DNA of 64,000 nt, taken from assembly GCF_003863365.1 (NCBI RefSeq), contig NZ_RQXT01000015.1, forward strand, positions 1 to 64,000. Direction: 5' to 3'. Shown here piece by piece: positions 33,610-42,239 of the stretch. The position numbers and the translations under genes were made by a program. The notes under the pieces are model-generated. The model did not search any database and was not told the origin of the DNA. It saw only the letters and a program-made list of their open reading frames with translations. Numbering within the stretch: the stretch's first letter is position 1; the number at the start of each line of letters is the position of its first letter. The stretch is from Mesorhizobium tamadayense. Lineage in GTDB: Bacteria > Pseudomonadota > Alphaproteobacteria > Rhizobiales > Rhizobiaceae.

Positions 33610-34908
33610 TCATAATCTCCGCGACGGCACACTAGGTCCCAACGGCTTGTAGCGTAGCGGAATGCCGGTTGTGATGTCTGCGGCCTCAGGCGGCAGGAGT
33701 GCGATGCCGTCGGCCAACGCCATGGCCATCAAATTGGCCGGCGTTCCACGTTCAAGCATCTCCAGCACAGGTTCACCCGTTTCGGTGCGACCGGCTATGC
33801 GGACGGGCACAAACTCGGTTCGGCCTCGCCCCTTTTTGCAGCTGAAGCCAGCCACCGCCGAGAACCATTGCGGCTGGATCTCCGCGAGGCCTGCCAGCCT
33901 TCGCAAGGCAGGCAGGACAATCTGCCGGAACGCTATCAGGGCCGCGTTGGGATTGCCTGGCAACCCTGCGAAGACTGTTTTTCTGATCCTTCCGACCTTC
34001 AGCGGCTTGCCCGGCCGCATGGCGACGTTGAGGACATCAAGGGCGGCGCCATGAGCCTGAACAGCCGCGACCATGTGGTCTTCCTCGCCTGCCGAGACCC
34101 CGCCGGTGGTGACTAAGGCGTCACATGATGCGACCGCGTGAGCGACAACGTTTGTGAGGAGACCCAGGCTGTCAGGGACGATGCCGAAGTCTACAATTTC
34201 CGCCCAAGGACAAGCCGCCAGCGACGAGCTCAGCATGAGCTGATTGGAATTGTAAATCTGACCGTGTTCGAGGGGTTGACCCGGTTCTTTCAATTCGGTC
34301 CCGGTCGAGAGCAGTCCTATCCGGATTTTTCGAAGCACCTGGACGTTGACGATCCCCACCGCTGCCAGCAAGGTTAGATCCCTAACGGATAGGCCCTTGC
34401 CCCGCCTTATCAGTTCCGAGTCGGGGCAGACGTCTTCGCCAGCAAAACGGATGTGACGGCCACGGCGGGGCCGCTCGTACATCGTGACGGTGTCACCAAT
34501 TCGTTCGCAGCGCTCTTGCATGGCCACGGCGTCGAAGGTCCATGGAACGGGTGCGCCCGTGAATATCCTGAGGGCTGTTCGGGGGTCGAGGTTCTCAAGA
34601 ACACGTACATCGCCGGCGACCACCCGTTCAGCCACACGAAAAGTCCAAGGCCCTTCCCCTTCGAAATCCGCCGTTCGAACGGCAAACCCGTCCATGGCCG
34701 AGTTATCGCACGGTGGCAGCGAAATAGGCGAGCATATATCGACCGCGCAAACCCGTCCCAATGCTCCGGCAAGCGGGACTGTTTCCCTATACCGAACAGG
34801 TTTGGCGAGCGCGATGGCTTTGGTTACCGCCGTCTCGAACGGGATAGCTTCGCCACTCTGCCCGGCAGAACAATCAGCTTTCAAAACAGGTTCCACGGCA
34901 TGAAACAC
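33610..34908 (-). CDS. moeA: Molybdopterin molybdenumtransferase MoeA
   Basis: MoeA inserts molybdate into adenylylated molybdopterin to form Mo cofactor in the cytoplasm. The protein has 432 residues with the substrate motif LPPCDNSAMDGFAVR near residues 63-77, the MoCF domain motifs LLSTGTEL, TTGGVSAGEEDH and GLPGNPNAA, and the C-terminal beta-barrel. The last seven residues (SVPSRRL) and the stop codon come from the terminal inverted repeat of the adjacent IS630 element, so the native C-terminus was replaced. The gene is 52 bases after the cytochrome c gene in the same direction. It probably still folds, since the change is at the very end. Confidence 0.9.
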   Translation of the reverse strand: MFHAVEPVLKADCSAGQSGEAIPFETAVTKAIALAKPVRYRETVPLAGALGRVCAVDICSPISLPPCDNSAMDGFAVRTADFEGEGPWTFRVAERVVAGDVRVLENLDPRTALRIFTGAPVPWTFDAVAMQERCERIGDTVTMYERPRRGRHIRFAGEDVCPDSELIRRGKGLSVRDLTLLAAVGIVNVQVLRKIRIGLLSTGTELKEPGQPLEHGQIYNSNQLMLSSSLAACPWAEIVDFGIVPDSLGLLTNVVAHAVASCDALVTTGGVSAGEEDHMVAAVQAHGAALDVLNVAMRPGKPLKVGRIRKTVFAGLPGNPNAALIAFRQIVLPALRRLAGLAEIQPQWFSAVAGFSCKKGRGRTEFVPVRIAGRTETGEPVLEMLERGTPANLMAMALADGIALLPPEAADITTGIPLRYKPLGPSVPSRRL

Positions 34909-34960
34909 GATCGCTCCTTCCCTCCTTTGCGTTGGTCTCGGAATGCAAAGGCCGAAGGTT

Positions 34961-35338
34961 CTAACCTGACAAAGTCTTGAGATAGGCGATGACGTTTCTG
35001 ATGTCGTCGGGATTCTTGAGGCCAGGAAACCCCATTTTGTTAGCTGGCACTTTCGCCTTGGGATTTGTCAGATATTCCATCAGGTTCGGCTCATCCCATA
35101 GGAGGCCTGCAGCGCCCACTTCCTTCATGGCTCTCGAATAGGAATAGCCAAGGACGGTCCCGGCTGCCCGGCCCACGACGCCTTTCAAGGTTGGCCCGAC
35201 TTTGTTCGCTTTGGTATCAGCGTTGTGACAGGCGGCGCATTTTTTGAAGACCGTCTTGCCTCCCTCAATATCCTGGGCTCGGGCGATTGGAGGCAGTAAC
35301 GCCCAAACCATTGTGGCGCCGATAAACAGATATTTCAC
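34961..35338 (-). CDS. Periplasmic class I cytochrome c
   Basis: A 125-residue protein from the GTG at 35338 (VKYLFIGATMVWALLPPIAR), which gives a clean signal peptide ending ARAQD and has a GGGGGAG ribosome site; the longer frame from 35389 has none. The haem site is CAACH in FKKCAACHNAD and the distal Met ligand is in NKMGFPGL. The GPTLKGVVGR segment is typical of cytochrome c2/c552. It would carry electrons in the periplasm, partner unknown. It lies between the phosphopantetheinyl transferase gene and moeA in the same direction; a role in the peptide pathway is possible but unproven. Confidence 0.88.
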   Translation of the reverse strand: MKYLFIGATMVWALLPPIARAQDIEGGKTVFKKCAACHNADTKANKVGPTLKGVVGRAAGTVLGYSYSRAMKEVGAAGLLWDEPNLMEYLTNPKAKVPANKMGFPGLKNPDDIRNVIAYLKTLSG

Positions 35339-35408
35339 GCAGGAACTCCCCCCGAATGAAGATTTGGAAGACGGTCGATATGTTTGCAAGCCATGATCCG
35401 ATCCTCAC

Positions 35409-36086
35409 TTAATGCACGTTAATCAGGCGGCCGTAAGGAAGCTCGCCGCCTCCCTCGGTGTAAATATCGCCTTTGGCGGATGTTGGCCGCGAATAAGCCA
35501 ACCCGATTACATTCTTGGAAACAAGTAACTCGAGCGAAAACGTGCAATTTGCCTTCAACACGTGTCCTAATCGCGCAGAGATATCAATTTCCACGTCTTG
35601 GAATTCAAGGAACTGATTGTACCGTGGAAAATACGCCTTATATACCGCCTCCTTCAAAACGAAGAGGTCCCGCCGCTTGAGCAGATGTAGATCGTACATG
35701 CGTTGCTCGTTAGGGGTGGCAATCAATTCGATCAGGCCCTCCGGCAGAGGTTCATTAGGCTCAATGTCGATGCCGAGAGCTGCAATCCTTTTCGTCCCTG
35801 CAATAGCGGCGGCTGCTACTCTATCGTGGTGCGCCAAAGATCCGACGACGCCGGGTGGCCAGATCGGAACACCAGAGCGCGTCTTTAAGATCGGCATTGG
35901 TGGGAATCCCAGTTGCCCAAGAAGTGTTCGGGCTACTACTCTTGCGGCACCGCCTTCGCGGCGGACTTTGGGAACAGCGCGTCCCATAGACGTAAGTTCG
36001 GATGCGTGCAAGGTGAATTCGTCGGTCTTTTCTATTGGACGAATGCCGACCAAGATGTTCTGTTGATCGACCGTGACAATCTCCAT
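35409..36086 (-). CDS. 4'-Phosphopantetheinyl transferase (EntD/Sfp type)
   Basis: Transfers phosphopantetheine from CoA to the carrier-domain serines of the synthetases. The protein has 225 residues. Motifs are VVGSLAHHDRVAAAAI near residue 83, the metal-binding LGIDIEP near residue 105 and FVLKEAVYKAYFPRYN near residue 145, in the expected order. It is downstream of NRPS-2 (74 bases from the end of the thioesterase tail) and upstream of the cytochrome c gene, all in one direction. It is the obvious activating enzyme for both synthetases in the window. Confidence 0.92.
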   Translation of the reverse strand: MEIVTVDQQNILVGIRPIEKTDEFTLHASELTSMGRAVPKVRREGGAARVVARTLLGQLGFPPMPILKTRSGVPIWPPGVVGSLAHHDRVAAAAIAGTKRIAALGIDIEPNEPLPEGLIELIATPNEQRMYDLHLLKRRDLFVLKEAVYKAYFPRYNQFLEFQDVEIDISARLGHVLKANCTFSLELLVSKNVIGLAYSRPTSAKGDIYTEGGGELPYGRLINVH

Positions 36087-36160
36087 CTATTTTTGTCCTT
36101 TAGCTTTTCTGATGCGAAGCTCATCCAAGTACCATGGCGCTGGATTACTTCCCTCGTCGA

Positions 36161-36450
36161 TCAGCAGCGACGGTGTGACCACATATGAAGTGCGTCCCAG
36201 CTTTGGATCACCGAGACAGGACTTCCGACTTGTGGGGTATTGTCAGGGTCGGGAGACTGAATATGGTCGAGCCAGAACCTTCGGAGCACTTGGCTAGCCA
36301 TCTTTTCAAGAGTTCCAAGTAACTCCATTGAAATGGCTCGAGCCAGAACTTGGCTGTTTTTTGGATTGCTCACCATTGTAGCGTGGTTGCCTGGAAGCCG
36401 GACCGCATGAATCGCCCCCGCATTCAAAACCAGGTCCCAACCTGCTTTGG
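36161..36450 (-). pseudogene. Frameshifted C-terminal end of NRPS-2 thioesterase
   Basis: Immediately after the NRPS-2 stop, another frame reads AGWDLVLNAGAIHAVRLPGN, then HATMVSNPKNSQVLARAISM, which is the C-terminal thioesterase segment with the catalytic His (GNHATM). One inserted or deleted base near 36430-36450 separates it from the main frame. If the shift is a sequence error the synthetase would end at 36161. If real, the thioesterase has lost its catalytic His. Confidence 0.7.
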
Positions 36451-39400
36451 CAAGTTTGCCTGCCGATCTAATTGTTTGTCAGGCGGTAGCCAACGACTGA
36501 TGAGAGGCTCACCGGCATAAAACTGATGTATTTCGATTGGGAGCGACGGAACTCGATAGGACTGTAGCGCCCGGTGGAATTGGGCGGCCTTTTGATACAT
36601 CAAAACGTCGCTGCGGAGATCGTGATCCGGAGGTAATGCCCCCATTTGCTGGGCCTTTTTAAGCAACTCAGCAATTGAACGTTGCCCATCAAAGCATTCC
36701 AATACTTCGACGAAGTCATCATGCAAGATTTCACAACGTTCTAAAAAATTTTTTCGTACCAAATTGATAGGTGATATATTTGACAAAGTTGCAGGTATCG
36801 TAACATCGATGAACGCCATGAATGATACAGCTTCGTCGAGACTCAGTAAGTGATGGGCAATTGCATAAGCCACGATCGCACTTGATGAGTATTCAGCAAA
36901 GCGATATGGGTCCCGTGGCTGGATCTCTCTAATAGCGAGGATTGCCTCCGCGGCTATCGCCTCAAGACTTGGTGGACAAACGTCATTGAAGGGCGGCCAC
37001 GGCAGAGCGTAGACGGGACAGTCTACATCCATTTCCTCCACCAAACCGAGGACATAGGAACAATCTCCAAAACCTGTGGGGACAAAGAAGAGCAGTGGCT
37101 GCGATCCGGTTGGTCGAACGGAAATCACTCCGGGACTACTGGGCTGTGGCTCCAAATGAATCTTCGATGCAAGTTCCTTCAGAACAGAGGCTTGGAAGAG
37201 GTCTGCGGCGCTAAAGTTCAGCCGAAGATCTAACGCTCGACTGAGCACCTGCACCGCCAGGAGCGAGTGGCCGCCCAATTCGAAGAAGTTGTCGTGGCGC
37301 CCGATGCGCTCGACACCGAGAAGCTCGGCCCAGATCTCGGCCAGCGCCGTCTCGACCTCGCCCTGTGGCGCCTCATAGCTGCGGCGCGCATAGGCCTCAT
37401 CCCCAGGCGCCGGTAGCGCCTTGCGGTCGAGCTTGCCGTTCGGCGTCAGCGGCAGCGCCGCGATCGGCACGAACGCAGCCGGCACCATGTAGTCCGGCAG
37501 CCGCGCACCCAGATGCGCGCGCAAGGCGCCGGCAAGCGCGCCATCGTCCTCGTCCGAGCCGGCCTCGGGCGCGAAGACCACATAGGCGATAAGATGCCTG
37601 TCGCCGGCGCGGTCCTCGTGCGCCACCACCGCCGTCTCGCGCACCCAGGCATGCTCGCAAAGCCGCGCGGCGATCTCCCCCGGCTCGATACGGAAGCCGC
37701 GGATCTTCACCTGGTCGTCGTTGCGGCCCAGGAACTCCAGATTGCCGTCCGGCAGATAGCCCGCCAGGTCGCCGGTCCGGTACAGCCGATCGCCGTCCAC
37801 AAAGGGACTGGCGATGAACCGCTCCGCCGTCAGCTCGGGCCGGGTCAGGTAGCCACGGGCAACGCCTGCCCCGCCAATGCAAAGCTCACCCACCGCCCCG
37901 AACGGCACGGGCGCGCCATAACCGTCCAGCAGATAGACCCGCGTGTTGGCAATCGGACGGCCGACGGGAGGCAATTGGGGCCAGCATGATGGGTCAGCTG
38001 TAAGGCGGTGCTCGGCAATGACGTTGATTTCTGTGGACCCGTATTGATTGATCAATGTCGCCTTTGGATGTGCTTCGAAGAACGCCCTAAGCAGTGGAGT
38101 GGCCTGCAATTGCTCACCCGCTGTATAGATCTCACTTAAAGAGGGCAGCAGCACTTGCCGCGCGCCCCAGACCTCCGCAAAATGGTTCAATGCCACGAAT
38201 GGGAGGAAAAACCGCTCGATCGCCTCCTCCTTCACGAAATCGAGCAAGTCGGAGAAGTCCCCACGGGTCTCTTCCCGCACGAGCACGAGCACCCCACCCT
38301 CCTTCCAACAAATGAACAATTCCTGGTAGGACACATCGAAGTTCAGGGTCGCGAATTGAAATGTGCGTCGTTTTGACGTGCCAACCCCCGCGAGCGAATT
38401 CACAAGCGAGCCGTGGGACATTTCGACGCCCTTTGGGGTTCCGGTTGAGCCGGAGGTGTTCACATAGGCGAGATGGCGCGAGGTGAGGCCAAGCGTGCGC
38501 GGCTCCGGGTCCGAAGGCGGCCATTTGGCCCGGGCCGGGGTGGCAGTATCCAGATCGACCACGCTGACATCGGCCAGCGCCTCTGCGCCCAGTGCGATTC
38601 GGCCGGCGGCATCGCAAAGCAGCAGTCGCGGTTCAGCATCGCCGACAATCTGCCGCAGCCGCGCCGACGGATAGGCCGGATCCAGCGGCAGATAGGCACC
38701 GCCCGCCTTAAGGATCGCCAAAACACCCACCACCATCGCCAGGCTGCGCTCCAGGCAGATCGCCACCGGCTGATCCGGCCTGACCCCAAGGGCGATCAGA
38801 TGATGCGCCAGCCGGTTGGCCCGCGCGTTGAGCTCGCCATAGCCCAGGCGCTCGTTCTCATGGACCACCGCCACCGCCTCCGGCGCCTTTTGCACCTGTG
38901 CCTCGAACAGCTCATGGATGCACCGCTCCGACGGATATGCCGCCGCCATCCTGTTCAGCTCCTCCAGCAGATAGGTGCGCTCGACGGCCGGCAGGATGTC
39001 GATGCGGCCGACCGGCTGCCCCGCATCGGCCATCACAGCATGTAACAAAGTTTGCAAATGCTGCGTCATGCGGTCGATCTGCTTCGGCGCTAATCGACTG
39101 GCATCAAAATGCCAGCGGAAGCTCCCATCCAGAGCGCAAACCTCAAAGGTCAGCAAATTGCCGCATAGAGCTGGGCCAGCTCTGTGGCTCGTCATCAGAT
39201 CGCCAGCGACGGAACAGCTCTCTGTCGTGATTGTGATGCCAATCGGCCAGGGTTGATGCGACCGTAGCGCCTCCACACCTCGCAATGTCGGGTAGCGCGC
39301 GATAAGATCCCGGGCAAAGCTAGCGTGCGCCCTCAGCTGAGCGAATTCGGCCGCCACCGTTTTGCGCATTTCTTCAAAATCATGTGCAAGATCAATGGCA

Positions 39401-40887
39401 ACTTCCATCGGCACGACAGAGGCGATCAACACCTCCACCGCTTTGGAGCCAGCTTTCGATCCACCCGATGCTGGCGTCCATCCCAGTTGAAGCTCTGTTT
39501 CTCCCGTGATGCGGGCGAGACAGACCAGCCAAGCCGTTACCAAGTATTCCGTGTGATCGAGTGGGGACAGTTTAGCCAAAGCACTTGGAATGAACCACGA
39601 ACTCGACTGCCATCCGGGCGGCGCCACAGCCACGGACGACGACAGGAAAGGAGCATGAAATATTCTAAACTGCCCGAGCCGCTGTCGCCAAAAATCCTCC
39701 CGAGGCGCCAGAAATTCGTGGGTGGCAGTTATGCTCCGCGCCTGTTCATTGCTCAAGATCGGAAGGCGACTACCTTCATCCAGATTGGAGTGCCTGGCGA
39801 GGGCTCGCGCGTCCAGCTCCTGCCCATCGGAGCCGCCAAAGCAAACATCGACATCCTCTGTACCCGTCGCCACACGCCAATGGCTGGAGTGGACTTCAAG
39901 CAGGGAGCCTGCGGGAACGCCCGAGCGTCGAGCCAACATCTCCAGGTGTCTGACCGTGACAGCCTGATCGCCTACGAGAGCCTTGGGCAGACACATTGGA
40001 TTGGGTTGATATGGCCCAAAGCCTAGGGCCCGCGTCATCGCTGACAACTCTTGCCCGGATTGATCCCATCGCAGACAGCCTGCCGCATCTGGGCGTCGAT
40101 GTCTCGGAAAATAGCTTCTGTCCACCAGCGCCTGCGGATAGGCCCCAAGCTTCCCATTCTCGAGACCAGTTAAGAGCTCGCGGAAGCCCTCGATCGCGGC
40201 TTCATAACATTTAAGGTTGAGGGTCAGCGCCGTATCGGTGGGCGAAGTCAGCACTTGGCGCTGAATCACGACGTCACCCGTATCAACACCATCGTCGATC
40301 CGATACCACGTGATGGCATATTCGGTCTCTTGCGCCAGCAGCGCCCAGGACGTCGCGTGCGTTCCCGCATATCGTGGCAATGGACCGTCGTGGTAATTGA
40401 AAGCACCTCGACGCACTCGCCCAAACACGTCCGGTGGCAATATGAACGGATTGGCAACGGAGAAAATCCAATCCACTGGCTCAGCCTTCAAAAATGAGGA
40501 GAGCTCTTCAACACTTTCCATGCACGGGATGTTGGCACGAGTCGCCCACTCTGCGAATACGGCGTCGCCACACAGGGCCGCACCAATGACGTGGCCCATC
40601 GCCATTGCCAGCTGAGCGCAACGGATAGCGAGCGTACCACTGCCAACGAAGACGCTGGAGGAGATTGATCGCGCCGCCCCACGTAATCGCTCACACCGGG
40701 TCGGATCTGCTCGGGAGCGCCCACAATCGCCTTGTGTAATCTGGCGTGCATTGACGGCAACGAAACTCTCGCGCGGAGCCAGATCTTCCCAATGTCCTCG
40801 GCAAGCTCCCACGTCACCAAATATCGTCGCTGGCAGTATCGCAGCTGCCACCTTAACCTCGTCCGAGCTTCCGGTGAGCGTGATCAT
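36424..40887 (-). CDS. Nonribosomal peptide synthetase 2 (formyltransferase-C-A-T-TE)
   Basis: About 1487 residues from the ATG at 40887 (MITLTGSSDEV), chosen for its AGAGAGG ribosome site; the frame is open to 40965. After an unassigned 75-residue lead, residues about 79-390 form a formyltransferase domain (VFVGSGTLAIRCAQLA; FNYHDGPLPRYAG with catalytic Asn and His near residue 166; GVDTGDVV). A condensation domain follows that shows only its C-lobe, then A (NTSGSTGTPKG near residue 814, A4 NFDVSYQELF), T (LGGHSL near residue 1205) and a thioesterase whose nucleophile elbow reads EYSSS instead of GxSxG. The frame ends early in the thioesterase. An N-terminal formyltransferase suggests an N-formylated product, as in linear gramicidin. 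Base composition is mosaic. Confidence 0.85.
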   Translation of the reverse strand: MITLTGSSDEVKVAAAILPATIFGDVGACRGHWEDLAPRESFVAVNARQITQGDCGRSRADPTRCERLRGAARSISSSVFVGSGTLAIRCAQLAMAMGHVIGAALCGDAVFAEWATRANIPCMESVEELSSFLKAEPVDWIFSVANPFILPPDVFGRVRRGAFNYHDGPLPRYAGTHATSWALLAQETEYAITWYRIDDGVDTGDVVIQRQVLTSPTDTALTLNLKCYEAAIEGFRELLTGLENGKLGAYPQALVDRSYFPRHRRPDAAGCLRWDQSGQELSAMTRALGFGPYQPNPMCLPKALVGDQAVTVRHLEMLARRSGVPAGSLLEVHSSHWRVATGTEDVDVCFGGSDGQELDARALARHSNLDEGSRLPILSNEQARSITATHEFLAPREDFWRQRLGQFRIFHAPFLSSSVAVAPPGWQSSSWFIPSALAKLSPLDHTEYLVTAWLVCLARITGETELQLGWTPASGGSKAGSKAVEVLIASVVPMEVAIDLAHDFEEMRKTVAAEFAQLRAHASFARDLIARYPTLRGVEALRSHQPWPIGITITTESCSVAGDLMTSHRAGPALCGNLLTFEVCALDGSFRWHFDASRLAPKQIDRMTQHLQTLLHAVMADAGQPVGRIDILPAVERTYLLEELNRMAAAYPSERCIHELFEAQVQKAPEAVAVVHENERLGYGELNARANRLAHHLIALGVRPDQPVAICLERSLAMVVGVLAILKAGGAYLPLDPAYPSARLRQIVGDAEPRLLLCDAAGRIALGAEALADVSVVDLDTATPARAKWPPSDPEPRTLGLTSRHLAYVNTSGSTGTPKGVEMSHGSLVNSLAGVGTSKRRTFQFATLNFDVSYQELFICWKEGGVLVLVREETRGDFSDLLDFVKEEAIERFFLPFVALNHFAEVWGARQVLLPSLSEIYTAGEQLQATPLLRAFFEAHPKATLINQYGSTEINVIAEHRLTADPSCWPQLPPVGRPIANTRVYLLDGYGAPVPFGAVGELCIGGAGVARGYLTRPELTAERFIASPFVDGDRLYRTGDLAGYLPDGNLEFLGRNDDQVKIRGFRIEPGEIAARLCEHAWVRETAVVAHEDRAGDRHLIAYVVFAPEAGSDEDDGALAGALRAHLGARLPDYMVPAAFVPIAALPLTPNGKLDRKALPAPGDEAYARRSYEAPQGEVETALAEIWAELLGVERIGRHDNFFELGGHSLLAVQVLSRALDLRLNFSAADLFQASVLKELASKIHLEPQPSSPGVISVRPTGSQPLLFFVPTGFGDCSYVLGLVEEMDVDCPVYALPWPPFNDVCPPSLEAIAAEAILAIREIQPRDPYRFAEYSSSAIVAYAIAHHLLSLDEAVSFMAFIDVTIPATLSNISPINLVRKNFLERCEILHDDFVEVLECFDGQRSIAELLKKAQQMGALPPDHDLRSDVLMYQKAAQFHRALQSYRVPSLPIEIHQFYAGEPLISRWLPPDKQLDRQANLPKQVGTWF

Positions 40888-40999
40888 CGGACGACCTCTC
40901 TTCAGTCCATACCGCCTTTTTAGAGGACTACGCATGTATTGTGCCAAAGGTGAAATCGTTCTCAATCAATATGATAGAAATAATACTGCTGTGTCACTT

Positions 41000-41014
41000 A
41001 TCCGACATCGTCGG
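41000..41014. promoter_or_regulatory. Palindrome upstream of NRPS-2
   Basis: TCCGAC-ATC-GTCGGA is a perfect 6-bp inverted repeat, extended by the partial ATGTCCGA/TCGGACAT symmetry, about 115 bases before the NRPS-2 ATG in an AT-rich stretch. It could be an operator for the synthetase operon. No regulator gene for it is identified in the locus. Confidence 0.35.
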
Positions 41015-41104
41015 ACATCCTATCATTGAGCGCGCTGTCAATCGGCACAAGCCTTCCGGATCTCGCCCGATGTGTTCCGGGCAAAGCAAGCGGAGCCTGG
41101 AATG

Positions 41105-41425
41105 TCAAAGAGAGCTGGCTCCGCTTGTTTGGACAGCGCCCCGCAGAAGATGCTTGTCATGCTTGTCAAGCACATAGATGTCTCCCTTGCGAATGGGGAA
41201 GACATTACCGTCCATGTCCTCGACCTCGCCCTCTCCGGCGACGCAGTAGCAGGCTTCGAGATGATTACGGTATTGCAGAAGCGAGACGGTGTTAGCGCGC
41301 ACTACGGTGTGGCAGATGCTAAAGCCCATGCCGTCCTTATCCGTCAGGAGGCGGTGGCCAGCACCATTGCCCCGATCGACGAAGTGATCGGTCGCTTCAA
41401 CATCGTGCAGGCTACGCACAATCAT
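41105..41425 (-). pseudogene. Truncated ectoine synthase-like (EctC) cupin
   Basis: A 106-residue frame starting [17 protein letters not shown] with the cupin-core motifs [20 protein letters not shown] and [13 protein letters not shown]. These match ectoine synthase, which cyclises N-acetyl-diaminobutyrate. The family is normally about 130 residues; here the reading diverges right after HLLRG and the last strands are missing. No ectA or ectB is present. It lies upstream of NRPS-2 in the same direction. It may be a relic, or a small cupin recruited by the peptide locus. Confidence 0.55.
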
Positions 41426-42239
41426 AGCGCTATCCTTTTCTTAATTTTGATTGCGGGAATACAGATTTAGTCATTATTGTGGAAGCTAGAGGCCGTTGTT
41501 CTGACCTGGAAGCGCGGCTTCCGCCCGCTCCCGAAGCCGAAGGCAAGCTATGGTTATTTGTACGGGAGGCATGCCGGCAAGGACATGCAAATCCTGTCCG
41601 CCATCGCTGCGCGCCGGGTAGCGAAGCATTCGTTCTGATCTAACTCGATCCCCTTTTTCGCAATGCCCCTATTGCGCGTGCGACGTGGACGCTGCGTAGG
41701 AACTCCGTCGGAACAACCAGCCGCCGGTCGTGAAGAGCACGTGCAGTAGTCCTGCGTCGGCTACACCCAAAAGGCCTACTGCTCCTCGGTGGCGACTACA
41801 TAAAAATGTTGGCGTGAAGGTATTCACGCAGCGGAGCCGGGGCGCGTACTACCGTGATGTTTCCACTTCTGCGGTACCGCCGCCCCGTTGGCATGTTTCA
41901 GAATACCGTTGGTGATGTTGCCGGCCACAAAAAGCATTTTCGGTCGCAGATCTGGCAAGTTGTTCCTTCTTTCGCTGTGCCTCGCGACACGAATACGGCT
42001 CCGCAGCCTCTTAGCTACTGAGGCAAATCTCGCGCCACCCTAGTAGACAGATATGGGGTAAATTTGTGGCTGTTTTTCAGCTAGTTAGCCCGTCCTATTC
42101 ACGAGCGGCCTGGTTCTCTTGCCGCTGGGCGTTCGGTCACGAAGGTGTGAGGCGTCTTTTTCACCGCGGCTGAGACTGGACTTTGGAACGCGCTGGAGGG
42201 TCAAGTATCGGGTTCGGCGGGGCTTTGCTGCCCCGGCGC
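41426..42239. other. Intergenic region with no supported gene
   Basis: About 800 bases between the EctC-like gene and the IS1380 transposase. A short plus-strand frame near 41510-41638 ends LSAIAARRVAKHSF but has no recognisable family. The part closest to 42240 probably includes one end of the IS1380 element, although I could not identify its inverted repeat. Confidence 0.4.

Larger units (their letters stand above)
32153..33632 (-). mobile_element. IS630-family insertion sequence with TA target duplication
   Basis: The element of about 1.48 kb is bounded by near-perfect inverted repeats: GTGTCGCGTCGCGGAGATTA at the left end and its complement with two changes at the right end (IR with flanks 32150-32176 and 33609-33635). 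A TA dinucleotide sits outside each end (32151-32152 and 33633-33634), the target duplication made by IS630/Tc1-type transposases. It carries a frameshifted transposase and a small passenger regulator on the opposite strand. It inserted at the 3' end of moeA. Confidence 0.85.
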
